DNA of 64,000 bases from Pseudomonadota bacterium. GTDB lineage: Bacteria; Pseudomonadota; Alphaproteobacteria; Micavibrionales; UBA2020. Every line of letters starts with the position of its first letter. Within the stretch, counting starts at the first letter, position 1. Where the stretch lies: the NCBI GenBank assembly GCA_021849295.1, contig JAJZTA010000009.1:30425-94424 (forward strand), given 5' to 3'. This document shows, piece after piece, positions 1-9,249 of the stretch. The translations under genes were made by a program, and so were the position numbers. Below the pieces are notes generated by a model. The model was given only the letters and a program-made list of their open reading frames with translations, was not told where the DNA came from and searched no databases.

Positions 1-5
1 ACTAG

Positions 6-1106
6 TTAAAAAGTCCCCCACGGCTTGCCGATGGCGAATGCGTAGTAGTCGCGGTATTCCCTGCCGAGGTTGGGGCGGATGGCGTCGAGAACGTCGGACA
101 TGGCGTTGAATATCTTTTCCACCGAGTCGTTGCCGACGAGCTTTTGGGAGAGCGCCGTGATCTCTTTCGCGTTTTTATGATGCGAGGAGTCGGGAAAATG
201 GCGCAGGAAGTCCCGCAGGTAAAGGCTGAGGCAAGTGGTCGCGGCCTGTTCGCGCTCCTGCGCGGGAACGGGTGAATCTTTCCGGCCGACGAAGATAAAG
301 GAATCTATGCCGATGAACAGGGCCTGATAATCTCCCGACCCCGCGGGCAGGCCGGCGTTGACGTAATGCCTGTCCACTTCGGCGTTGATTTCTTTCTGCG
401 TGCCGGCCCAGTTTTGCAGGTTATAGAAGTAGCAGACGGACGGGTTCATGATCGCCGTACCGGAGGAAATGAGTCCGTTCATCGCCGCCCAGTCGGCATA
501 GGCGCCCTTGGTGGGGTGATGGATCATCCACAGGTCCATGACGGATTTCAAGATGTCTCGCCGCCAGAAGCTGAAAAAGCCGAGATTCATCGTGCCGGAG
601 CTATTCAGGTTCCCGACGATGCGCTCCGCCGCGTTTTGCGACAGCGCCGACTTGTTGTCGAGTTTCAGCGGGCCTTGCGTCGTGGTGTAAGCGACAATGG
701 CGGGCTTGATGGCGGCGACATGGCTTTCCACCTTGCCTAAATCCGGCGGCGGCGCGAAGCTGAAAAAACTGTCGTCGTCGCCCATCATCAGGACGAACTC
801 GCCGTCCGTCGCCTCGAAGGCGCGCTGCCAGTTTTCGAGCACGTTGCAGGGAGGGCTCTTTATATAATGTAGGTGGCCGCCCTGAAACGCCGCGGCGTAT
901 TCCTTCTCCTTGGCCGTATCTCCGGAATTGTCTGAGACGACGAACTGGTGCCCCTCCGCGCGGCAGTAATCGCGGGCGCTGGAAATGGCTTTCGCGCTTG
1001 ACGCCAGATCCCTGTTGGAAGGCATTCCGATGGAGAGAAGATGTTTGGGCATGGAAATCCTTGTCTTGGGGCTGCGCACCTTGAAGGGGATTGGCTTTAA
1101 AGCCAA
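6..1106 (-). CDS. glycosyltransferase family 2-like protein
   Basis: 366-aa ORF; LLSIGMPSNRD...VVSDNSGD...GEFVLMMGDDDS pattern typical of GT-A/GT2 proteins. Confidence 0.6.
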   Translation of the reverse strand: MALKPIPFKVRSPKTRISMPKHLLSIGMPSNRDLASSAKAISSARDYCRAEGHQFVVSDNSGDTAKEKEYAAAFQGGHLHYIKSPPCNVLENWQRAFEATDGEFVLMMGDDDSFFSFAPPPDLGKVESHVAAIKPAIVAYTTTQGPLKLDNKSALSQNAAERIVGNLNSSGTMNLGFFSFWRRDILKSVMDLWMIHHPTKGAYADWAAMNGLISSGTAIMNPSVCYFYNLQNWAGTQKEINAEVDRHYVNAGLPAGSGDYQALFIGIDSFIFVGRKDSPVPAQEREQAATTCLSLYLRDFLRHFPDSSHHKNAKEITALSQKLVGNDSVEKIFNAMSDVLDAIRPNLGREYRDYYAFAIGKPWGTF

Positions 1107-1325
1107 TCGACGCTTATCCTTGCACAGGCGCGCTGCTATACAAAGTAATTACTGAATATCAGTATGTTGTACCGTCTGTACACCGGAACGGGGCGGATTA
1201 GTACCCAGCATACGGTTGTGTTGACGGACAACCCGCAGGGCAACGAAAGCTGATCATATGGCCGTGCTTATTCTATGCAAAAAAATCAATAAGTTAGTGA
1301 TATATTAAACCTCTGTGCAAGCCTG

Positions 1326-1341
1326 TTAACCGCCCGTTAAC
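1326..1341 (+). promoter_or_regulatory. putative CtrA binding site (TTAA-N7-TTAAC) upstream of flagellin
   Basis: exact TTAACCGCCCGTTAAC about 80 nt before flagellin ATG. Confidence 0.6.
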
Positions 1342-1419
1342 CGCTGTGGTGATAGCATGGAAATATGACTGGGATAGGATTCCCGGTCTTATTGCTAACC
1401 TTAGAAAAGGAACATCATT

Positions 1420-2664
1420 ATGTCAGGTACAATCACCCTTACAGCGGCAATGCGTGCCAACCTTCTCAGCTTGCAGAACACTGCAAACCAGTTGGGCACC
1501 ACGCAGCTCGCCCTTTCTACTGGTAACAAGGTCAACTCCGCCCTTGATAACCCGGTCAACTACTTCGCTTCGCAAGCTCTGAACACGCGTGCGTCAGCCC
1601 TTTCATCCCTTCTGGATGGCATGGGTCAGGCGATTCAGACCCTGCAGGCGACTAACCAAGGTATCACGAGCATCACCGCTCTCGTGCACCAGCTGACCTC
1701 TGTCGCCAACTCCGCCAAAACCGACCTGACCCAGACCACCACGGTCAACACGTTGGAGACGGCGGGCGCGTCCGGTCTTTCGTCCCAGCTGGTGGGCAAC
1801 CTCACTTCGCAATCCTACGGCAGCATCACGGGCGGTTCCGTTCTCAATCTGGCGGACGGCAGCAACCCGATGGCGACTTTCACCATCGCCACTGGCGAAA
1901 CCCTGCAAACGCTGGTCGATGCGATCAACCAGACCACGGGCTTCAGCGCCAGCATCATCTACGGCGACGGCACGACGAAGTCGTCTTCGTCGGTGACTAC
2001 GGCCGGTGCTCCGAACGGTGCGACATTGGCGGTAGGCAGCGCTTACCTCAATATCGTCTCGACGGACGGCCAGACCATCAGCACGACGGGATCCACGGCC
2101 AACGTTCTGAAGTACCTCGGTTTGGGGGGGAGTTCAGTGCAGGTCAAGACCGGCGGCAGCGACACGACGGACCAGGCGTCCTACGCGAACATCATCGCGC
2201 AGATTGACCAGACGATTACCGACGCGAACTATCAGGGCAACAACCTGATCGACGGTAAGCAGAACAATCTGACCGTGCAGGTGAACTCGCTGAGCACCAA
2301 CCCGATCGTCGTCAAGTCCGTCGACCTGACGGCGGTGAGCGGCCTCGGTCTGGATGCCAACGCCAGTACGTGGACGAATACGACCAACATTGATACGAGC
2401 ATCAACAAGATCAATGCGGCGATCACCACACTGCAAACCCAGGCGACCAGCTTCGCGAACAGCTTGTCCCTGATCCAGAACCGTCAGGACTTCACGACCA
2501 ACCTGATCAACACCCTGCAAAACGGCGCTTCTGCGCTGGTCATTGCAGACAAGAACCAGGAAGGTGCCAACATGCTGGCTCTGCAAACCCAGCAGCAACT
2601 CGGTATCGAAGCCCTGTCTCTGTCTTCGCAGGCAAACCAATCGGTGCTCCGTCTGTTCGCTTAA
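1420..2664 (+). CDS. flagellin
   Basis: conserved flagellin N-term (MRANLLSLQNTANQLGTTQLALSTGNKVNSALDNPVNYF) and C-term (ALSLSSQANQSVLRLFA). Confidence 0.92.
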   Translation: MSGTITLTAAMRANLLSLQNTANQLGTTQLALSTGNKVNSALDNPVNYFASQALNTRASALSSLLDGMGQAIQTLQATNQGITSITALVHQLTSVANSAKTDLTQTTTVNTLETAGASGLSSQLVGNLTSQSYGSITGGSVLNLADGSNPMATFTIATGETLQTLVDAINQTTGFSASIIYGDGTTKSSSSVTTAGAPNGATLAVGSAYLNIVSTDGQTISTTGSTANVLKYLGLGGSSVQVKTGGSDTTDQASYANIIAQIDQTITDANYQGNNLIDGKQNNLTVQVNSLSTNPIVVKSVDLTAVSGLGLDANASTWTNTTNIDTSINKINAAITTLQTQATSFANSLSLIQNRQDFTTNLINTLQNGASALVIADKNQEGANMLALQTQQQLGIEALSLSSQANQSVLRLFA

Positions 2665-2694
2665 GGACAAGCACGCCTACAAACCTGAAAAGGG

Positions 2695-2725
2695 CCGGCG
2701 GGTTAAAATCCGCCGGTTCTTTTTT
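2695..2725 (+). terminator. intrinsic terminator after flagellin
   Basis: CCGGCGG-ttaaaat-CCGCCGG stem followed by TTCTTTTTT. Confidence 0.85.
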
Positions 2726-2815
2726 GCGCCGCGAATTTTCTTTTTTGCCACCTGCGGGCGCGCTGTGGCATGATAAGGCGCTGAATTGTTTCGCGGCACA
2801 GGAAGGTTGAAGGAT

Positions 2816-4939
2816 ATGGCAAACGCGGGTCCCCAGATATCCGCCGATATTGTTTCGCAAATGATGCAACTGGCGGCAGCGCACGTGCAGGCCGGAAAAA
2901 CGGCCGAGGCGGAAGAAGTCTGCCGAAAAATTCTCGCCATGGCGCCGAAATATCCGGGTGCCTATCACACTCTCGGCATCATAGCGGCGCAGGAGGAGCG
3001 TTACGACGATGCCGTCGGGTTTTTCAAAAAAGCCATTAAGGAAAAAGAGGATATCGCCGTTTTCCACTACCATCTGGCGCTGGCCTTGCAAAAACAGGGA
3101 AAATTTTCCGCCGCCGAAAAGGAATACGCGCGCACCCTCGCGCTCCAGCCGGACTATGTGGAGGCCTATAGCAATCTCGGCATCATGCTGATCGTCGAGG
3201 AGCGGTGGCGCGATGCGCGCGTGCCGCTCGAGCGCCTGCTCGAGATCCAGCCGAACAACGCCCATGCCTGCAGCGACCTCGGCGTGGTGCTCAAAAAACT
3301 GGATCTGCGCGACGAGGCGACGATGCTGTTCATGAAAGCGATCATCCTCAAGCCGGACTATGCCCTCGCGCACTTCAATCTCGCCAATTCCCTGCTGGAA
3401 GACCGCCTGTACGACGACGCGGTGACGCAGTACGAGAAGGCGGTCGCGCTCAATCCCGACTTTTTCGACGCCTACCTCAATCTCGGCGAGGCCCATAAAA
3501 GGCAGGGGCGGCCGGATATGTGCGCCAAATATTACGCCGAGGCGCTGGCCCTGAAGCCGGAGAGCGACGCCGCCCTGGCGAGTCTCGTCCATTCGCGCCA
3601 GCATGTTTGCGACTGGGAGGGCATCGAGGCGCAGCAGCAAAAAGTGCTCGAACTGGCGCGCAAGGGCGCGCCCCATATCCCGCCTTTCGGCTTTATGGCC
3701 GTGCCGTCGACGGCGAAAGAGCAGCTGTTCAACGCGCAAAGCTACCTGCGGGCGCAGCCGGAGGCGGTTTCGGCGCGCGCGTTCAGCCATGCCGCGCCGC
3801 GCAAACGCGAAAAACTGCGCATCGGCTATCTCTCCGCCGACTTTTTCCCGCACGCGACGACGTTTCTGATTGCCGAGCTTTTCGAGCGTCACGACCGGTC
3901 GCGCTTCGAAATCACCGGCTATTCGTACGGCCGCGACGACATGGGCTCCATGCGCGACCGCCTGTTGAACGGGATGGACCATTTCGTCGACCTGTGCCTG
4001 ATGTCCGACGCGCAGGCCGCGCAGCGGCTCTATGACGATGGCATCGACATCGCGGTCGATCTCAAGGGCTATACCACAGGCGCACGCCCCGGCATTGCCG
4101 CCCACCGCCCCGCGCCGGTGCAGGTCAATTATCTCGGCTTTCCGGCGACGATGGGCGCGGATTTCATCGATTACATCATCGGCGATCCCTTCATCACGCC
4201 GATGGACCAGCAGCCGTTTTATGCCGAGAAAATCGTCCAGCTGCCGCACTGTTACCAGCCGAACGACACGACGCGCGAGATTTTCAGCCCGCCGCCGAGC
4301 CGCGCGGAATGCAACCTGCCGGAGGACGCGTTCGTCTTCTGCTGCTTCAACAACACCTACAAGATAACCCCGCGCTTCTTCGATATCTGGGCGCGTCTGC
4401 TGAAGGCCGTGCCAGGGAGCGTGCTGTGGCTGTTCAAGGCCAATGAGGGCGTGAAGGAGAACTTGCTCCACGAGGCTAAAAAGCGCGGCATCGGGCCGGA
4501 GCGGCTGGTCTTCGCGCCGGGCCTGCAATTAAAATGGCACCTCGCGCGCCACTGCCACGCGGACCTGTTCCTCGATACGCTGCCGGTCAACGCCCACACT
4601 ACGGCGAGCGATGCGCTCTGGGCGGGGCTGCCGGTTCTGACCTGCGCGGGCGAAACCTTCGCGGGGCGCGTCGCGGGCAGCCTGCTTACCGCCATCGGCC
4701 TGCCGGAGCTGGTGACGCACTCTCTGGAGGAATACGAGGCGCTGGCCCTGCAGCTGGCGCAGGATCCGGCGCGGCTGCGCGCCATTCGCGAAAAACTGGC
4801 GAAAAACCGGCTGACGACGCCGCTGTTCGACATCAAGCAGTATGTGACGGATCTTGAAAGCGCCTACGAGACCATGTGGAAGATCTGGGAAGCGGGCGGG
4901 AAGCCGCGGGCCTTCAAAGTCGGAGAAGAAAAATCATGA
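2816..4939 (+). CDS. TPR-domain O-GlcNAc transferase-like (SPINDLY/GT41) glycosyltransferase
   Basis: N-terminal TPR repeats, C-terminal GT41 motifs (RIGYLSADFFPHAT, DIAVDLKGYTTGARPGIAAHRPAPVQVNYLGFPATMGADFIDYIIGD, DLFLDTLPVNAHTTASDALWAGLPVLT). Confidence 0.9.
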   Translation: MANAGPQISADIVSQMMQLAAAHVQAGKTAEAEEVCRKILAMAPKYPGAYHTLGIIAAQEERYDDAVGFFKKAIKEKEDIAVFHYHLALALQKQGKFSAAEKEYARTLALQPDYVEAYSNLGIMLIVEERWRDARVPLERLLEIQPNNAHACSDLGVVLKKLDLRDEATMLFMKAIILKPDYALAHFNLANSLLEDRLYDDAVTQYEKAVALNPDFFDAYLNLGEAHKRQGRPDMCAKYYAEALALKPESDAALASLVHSRQHVCDWEGIEAQQQKVLELARKGAPHIPPFGFMAVPSTAKEQLFNAQSYLRAQPEAVSARAFSHAAPRKREKLRIGYLSADFFPHATTFLIAELFERHDRSRFEITGYSYGRDDMGSMRDRLLNGMDHFVDLCLMSDAQAAQRLYDDGIDIAVDLKGYTTGARPGIAAHRPAPVQVNYLGFPATMGADFIDYIIGDPFITPMDQQPFYAEKIVQLPHCYQPNDTTREIFSPPPSRAECNLPEDAFVFCCFNNTYKITPRFFDIWARLLKAVPGSVLWLFKANEGVKENLLHEAKKRGIGPERLVFAPGLQLKWHLARHCHADLFLDTLPVNAHTTASDALWAGLPVLTCAGETFAGRVAGSLLTAIGLPELVTHSLEEYEALALQLAQDPARLRAIREKLAKNRLTTPLFDIKQYVTDLESAYETMWKIWEAGGKPRAFKVGEEKS

Positions 4940-5709
4940 CGGATTTGCTGGAGATGGCGCGGGCGCTGGTGCCGTGCGCCTTGGCCGCGGGCGCGCGCGA
5001 GCTGGTTTATTTCCGCGAGGGAACCGAAGTCATCGACAAGGCGGACGGCTCGCCCGTCACCCGCGCCGACCGCGAGGCGGAAGAGATCATCAAGGCCGCG
5101 CTTGGCAAACTGTTTCCCGACATTCCGATGGTCGGAGAAGAGTCGGTCGCGGCGGGCGTTATTCCCGATATTTCCGGCGGCACCTTCTGGCTGGTCGATC
5201 CGCTCGACGGTACCAAGGAGTTCATCACCGGCAGCGGCGATTTCACCGTGAATATCGCCCTGCTGCGGGATTTCACGCCGGTCATGGGCGTGATTTACGC
5301 TCCCGTGACGGATACGCTTTATTACGGCGCGGAAGGCAAGGCTTTCATGCGCGGCGATAACGGAGTGGAGAAAGAGATTGCCGTCCGCGCCGTGCCGCCG
5401 GAAGGGCTGACCGTGGTGGCGAGCAAGCGCCACGGCGATCCCGCCGCGCTGGAGGAATTTCTGCGCGGCAAAAAGGTGGCCGAGATGATCAGCCGCAGCA
5501 GCTCGCTGAAATTTTGCAGCATCGCCTCGGGCGAGGCGGACTTTTATCCGCGCCTCGGCCCGACCTCGGAATGGGACACCGCGGCGGGCGACGCCATCCT
5601 GCGCGCGGCGGGCGGACGGGTGGCGACACTGGAGGGTAAGCCCTTATTATATGGTAAAACGGCGCAAAAGTTCCTGAACCCCGGTTTTATGGCTTTCGGG
5701 ACGGGCTAA
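4936..5709 (+). CDS. cysQ: 3'(2'),5'-bisphosphate nucleotidase CysQ
   Basis: inositol monophosphatase-family motifs (GEESVAAG, WLVDPLDGTKEFI); ATG overlaps upstream TGA (ATGA). Confidence 0.9.
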   Translation: MTDLLEMARALVPCALAAGARELVYFREGTEVIDKADGSPVTRADREAEEIIKAALGKLFPDIPMVGEESVAAGVIPDISGGTFWLVDPLDGTKEFITGSGDFTVNIALLRDFTPVMGVIYAPVTDTLYYGAEGKAFMRGDNGVEKEIAVRAVPPEGLTVVASKRHGDPAALEEFLRGKKVAEMISRSSSLKFCSIASGEADFYPRLGPTSEWDTAAGDAILRAAGGRVATLEGKPLLYGKTAQKFLNPGFMAFGTG

Positions 5710-5771
5710 AAATAGCTGTTTTTATGTAGAACGCGTTTGAATAAGCGCGGATGATTTGATACCGTTTGCAC

Positions 5772-6569
5772 ATGCAAGACCATCTCGACGAACTTGAATC
5801 GAAAACCATCTATATCCTGCGCGAGGCGTACAACCGCATCAAGCCGCTCGGCATGCTGTGGTCGATCGGCAAGGATTCGACCGCGCTCCTGTGGTGCATC
5901 CGCAAGGCGTTCTATGGCCGCGTGCCGTTCCCGATGATCCAGCTCGACACCGGCATGGAGGAAGACGAGGTCTATGAATTCCGCGACCAACTGGTTAAGG
6001 AGTGGGGCTTCGAGCTGAAAATCGAACAATGCCCGCCCGAAGAAGAGATGGACCAGACTTTACCGCCTGCCACAAGGGCGGCCGCCCGCAAGACCGAAGG
6101 CTTGAAAAACCTGCTCGCCCGCGAAAAATACAAAGGCATCATCGTCGGCATCCGCCGCGACGAGCAAAGCATGCGCGCCAAGGAGCGCGTGTTCAGCCCG
6201 CGCCGTTTCGACGGCACGTGGAACTATAAAGACCAGCCCGCCGAGTTCTGGGACCAGTACAAGACCGACTTCCCCGAAGACACCCACGTGCGCATCCACC
6301 CGATTTTGCACTGGCGCGAGATCGACATCTGGCGCTACACGCAGCGCGAGAACATCCCCATCGTGCCGCTTTATCTTTCCCGCAACGGCATGCGCTTCCG
6401 TTCGCTCGGCGAGAAGAACATCACCTTTCCGATCAAGAGCGACGCCTCCACCATCGAGGAAATCATCGCCGAACTGGAAGTGACCAAAACCTCCGAGCGC
6501 GCCGGACGCTCCATGGACAGCGAGACCGAGGACAGTTTCGAGCGTCTGCGGCAAAGCGGGTATATGTGA
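5772..6569 (+). CDS. cysD: sulfate adenylyltransferase subunit 2
   Basis: SIGKDSTALLWCIRKAF PP-loop, RRDEQSMRAKERVFSPR, C-term ...FERLRQSGYM. Confidence 0.95.
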   Translation: MQDHLDELESKTIYILREAYNRIKPLGMLWSIGKDSTALLWCIRKAFYGRVPFPMIQLDTGMEEDEVYEFRDQLVKEWGFELKIEQCPPEEEMDQTLPPATRAAARKTEGLKNLLAREKYKGIIVGIRRDEQSMRAKERVFSPRRFDGTWNYKDQPAEFWDQYKTDFPEDTHVRIHPILHWREIDIWRYTQRENIPIVPLYLSRNGMRFRSLGEKNITFPIKSDASTIEEIIAELEVTKTSERAGRSMDSETEDSFERLRQSGYM

Positions 6570-8482
6570 TGACGGACAAGAAAGAAAAAACCGGCGCGGA
6601 AAAAGTAGGCGTTGTCATCGTCGGCCACGTCGATCACGGAAAATCGACGCTGATCGGCCGCCTGCTGCACGACACCGACAGCCTGATGGACGGCAAGTTC
6701 GAGGAAGTGCAGGCGAGCTGCAAGCGCCGCAACGTGCCGTTCGAATGGTCGTTCCTGCTCGACGCCTTTCAGGCCGAGCGCGATCAGGCCGTCACCATCG
6801 ACACCACGCAGATCTGGTTCAAAAGCAAAAAGCGCCCCTACGTCATCATCGACGCGCCGGGCCACCGCGAATTTCTGAAGAACATGATTTCCGGCGCGTC
6901 CTTCGCCGACGCCGCCATTCTCGTTGTCGACGCCGCCGAAGGCGTGCGCGAACAGACCAAGCGCCACGCCTACATCCTGCATCTTCTCGGTCTGAGGCAG
7001 GTCGTCGTCGCGATCAACAAGATGGATTCCGTCGGCTATGCCGAAAAACGCTTCAATGAAGTGAAAGGCGAAGTCACGGAATACCTCTCCGGCATCAATA
7101 TCGTGCCGCAGGCCATCATCCCCATCGCCGCGCGCGAAGGCGTCAACATTGCGACGCAATCGGACAAGATGCCGTGGCACAAGGGCTTTTCGCTGCTCGA
7201 ACAGCTCGACACCTTCTCGCCCGCAGCGCCACCGGTGGAAAAACCCCTGCGCTTTCCGGTGCAAGACGTTTACCGTTTCGACGGGCGGCGCATCATCGTC
7301 GGGCGCATCACCTCGGGCGTTGTGCGCAAGGGCGACACGCTGTTGTTTTCGCCGTCGAACCGCTCCGCGACCGTGACCTCGATCGAAAAATGGAACGCGC
7401 CGCACGACATTCTCTCCGCGCAGGCGGGTGAATCCATCGGCATCACGCTCGACCAGCCGATCTACGCCGCGCGCGGCGACGTCGCCAGCCATGCCGAACA
7501 GGCGCCGATGCTGACCCACGACTTCCGCGCCAATATCTTCTGGCTCGGCAAGGAGCCCTTGCGAGCCGGAAAGCGCTACAAGATCAAGCTCGCCACGGCG
7601 GAAGCGACGGTCACCGTGCAGTCGGTCGACCGCGTAATCGACACGGGCGATCTGGCGCGGACGGAAAAAGACTTCGTCGCCGTCAACGAGATGGCGGTCG
7701 TCACCTTCCACAGCCGCGAGACCGTCGCGCTCGATCCGTTCGCGGACAATCGCGACACCGGCCGCGTCGTCATCATCGAACATCAGGATGTCGTGGGCGG
7801 CGGCATCGTCAATATGGACGGGCTGGCCGATCTGCGCGCCCTGCGTCAGGCGACGCAGGAGAATCTTACCGCCGTCGACCACCTGCTGACCGCGCACGAC
7901 CGCGCGGTGCGCAACGGCCACCGCGGCATGGTGGTGTGGCTGACGGGACTTTCCGGCGCGGGCAAATCGACTCTCGCCATGCGCGTGGAGCACGCCCTGC
8001 ATACCAAGGGCCTGCAGACCTATGTTCTCGACGGCGACAACGTCCGCCGCGGCCTCAATGCCGACCTCAGCTTTTCGACGAAAGACCGCAGCGAGAACAT
8101 CCGCCGCATCGGCGAAGTGGCGGCGCTGATGGCGGACGCGGGACTGATCGTGATTACCGCCTTCATCTCGCCGTTTCTGGTCGACCGCCGCGCGGCGCGC
8201 GTGGCCGCGGGCGGCAGCTTTCATGAAGTCTACGTCAAAGCCGATCTTGACACTTGCGAAAAGCGCGACCCCAAGGGGCTCTACAAAAAGGCGCGCAGCG
8301 GCGCGATCGATGATTTCACCGGCATTTCGTCGCCCTACGAGCCGCCGGAGACGCCGGAGCTGGTCGTCGACACGGCTGCGTGCGACGTGGACGACTGCGT
8401 TGGCATGATCGTCGATCATGTCCTCGAAAACGCGCAGGAATTGCTGCAGAAGAATTACAAAGAAGCTGCGGCGGAAAGATAA
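6566..8482 (+). CDS. cysNC: bifunctional sulfate adenylyltransferase subunit 1 / adenylylsulfate kinase
   Basis: GTPase GHVDHGKSTLIG, then APS kinase GLSGAGKSTLAMRVEHAL...DGDNVRRGLNADLSFSTKDRSENIRR. Confidence 0.95.
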   Translation: MMTDKKEKTGAEKVGVVIVGHVDHGKSTLIGRLLHDTDSLMDGKFEEVQASCKRRNVPFEWSFLLDAFQAERDQAVTIDTTQIWFKSKKRPYVIIDAPGHREFLKNMISGASFADAAILVVDAAEGVREQTKRHAYILHLLGLRQVVVAINKMDSVGYAEKRFNEVKGEVTEYLSGINIVPQAIIPIAAREGVNIATQSDKMPWHKGFSLLEQLDTFSPAAPPVEKPLRFPVQDVYRFDGRRIIVGRITSGVVRKGDTLLFSPSNRSATVTSIEKWNAPHDILSAQAGESIGITLDQPIYAARGDVASHAEQAPMLTHDFRANIFWLGKEPLRAGKRYKIKLATAEATVTVQSVDRVIDTGDLARTEKDFVAVNEMAVVTFHSRETVALDPFADNRDTGRVVIIEHQDVVGGGIVNMDGLADLRALRQATQENLTAVDHLLTAHDRAVRNGHRGMVVWLTGLSGAGKSTLAMRVEHALHTKGLQTYVLDGDNVRRGLNADLSFSTKDRSENIRRIGEVAALMADAGLIVITAFISPFLVDRRAARVAAGGSFHEVYVKADLDTCEKRDPKGLYKKARSGAIDDFTGISSPYEPPETPELVVDTAACDVDDCVGMIVDHVLENAQELLQKNYKEAAAER

Positions 8483-8486
8483 TCCA

Positions 8487-8651
8487 ATGGACCAGCAACA
8501 GACCCCGCAGCAGGACGAGATGCACCGCCGCAACCGCCGTTTCGGCATCGCGCTGGCCGCGATCGTCGCGGGGATATTCGTTTTCACCTTCGCCATCGCG
8601 ATTTTCATCCATTATCAGGACCTACACCGCCATGTCGCCGGCGGCCTTTAA
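8487..8651 (+). CDS. small single-TM protein, possibly cytochrome oxidase related
   Basis: 54-aa ORF with one hydrophobic helix; overlaps start of SCO1 gene. Confidence 0.5.
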   Translation: MDQQQTPQQDEMHRRNRRFGIALAAIVAGIFVFTFAIAIFIHYQDLHRHVAGGL

Positions 8652-9249
8652 GCGCAGGGCCATCCGCGCGGTTCTCGCCGTTTTCCTCCTGACGGCCTGC
8701 CATTCCGGCGGCGCATGGAACAATACCGACATGACGGGAACCCTGCCGCGGCTCGCCTTCACCATGACGCGTGCGCGCGACGGCAAAGAGGTCACGGCGC
8801 AGGATTACCGCGGCAAGGTCGTGCTGCTCTATTTCGGCTACAGTTTTTGCACCGACGCCTGCCCGCGCACCCTGTCGTCCATCGCCGATGTCGTGAAAGA
8901 GATGGGCAAAAAGGGCGGGACCGTGCGCGTGTTGTTCGTCACAGTCGATCCGCACCGCGACACGCCTGCGATTTTGAAAAAGTATGAATCCCTCTTCGGG
9001 CCGGAGTTCGACGCGCTGCGTGGCACGCCAGACCAGCTGGCGGCGCTGGCGCGGCGTTACCGTGTCTCCTATTCCGTGACACCGGCGCACGACGGCATTC
9101 CTTATACGGTGACGCACAGTTCCGTCATTTACGCTTTCGGCCGCGATGGCCGGGCGCTGCTGCTGTTGTCGAAGCTGCGCGGCGACAAGCCGGACATCAC
9201 CGGCACGGCGGCGGACCTCACGCGGCTTGTGGACTGGAAACAGGAATAG
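8632..9249 (+). CDS. SCO1/SenC family copper chaperone
   Basis: lipoprotein-like N-term (LLTACHSGG), GKVVLLYFGYSFCTDACPRTL CxxxC motif, FVTVDPHRDTP. Confidence 0.9.
   Translation: MSPAAFKRRAIRAVLAVFLLTACHSGGAWNNTDMTGTLPRLAFTMTRARDGKEVTAQDYRGKVVLLYFGYSFCTDACPRTLSSIADVVKEMGKKGGTVRVLFVTVDPHRDTPAILKKYESLFGPEFDALRGTPDQLAALARRYRVSYSVTPAHDGIPYTVTHSSVIYAFGRDGRALLLLSKLRGDKPDITGTAADLTRLVDWKQE

Noticed and set aside
2540-4528. 662-aa minus-strand ORF opposite the TPR-glycosyltransferase
   Set aside because: Shadow ORF from high GC third-position bias; composition (His/Arg/Val rich) non-protein-like and opposite a clear gene.
6371-8608. 745-aa minus-strand ORF opposite cysD/cysNC
   Set aside because: Antisense shadow of a highly conserved gene; no recognisable domain.
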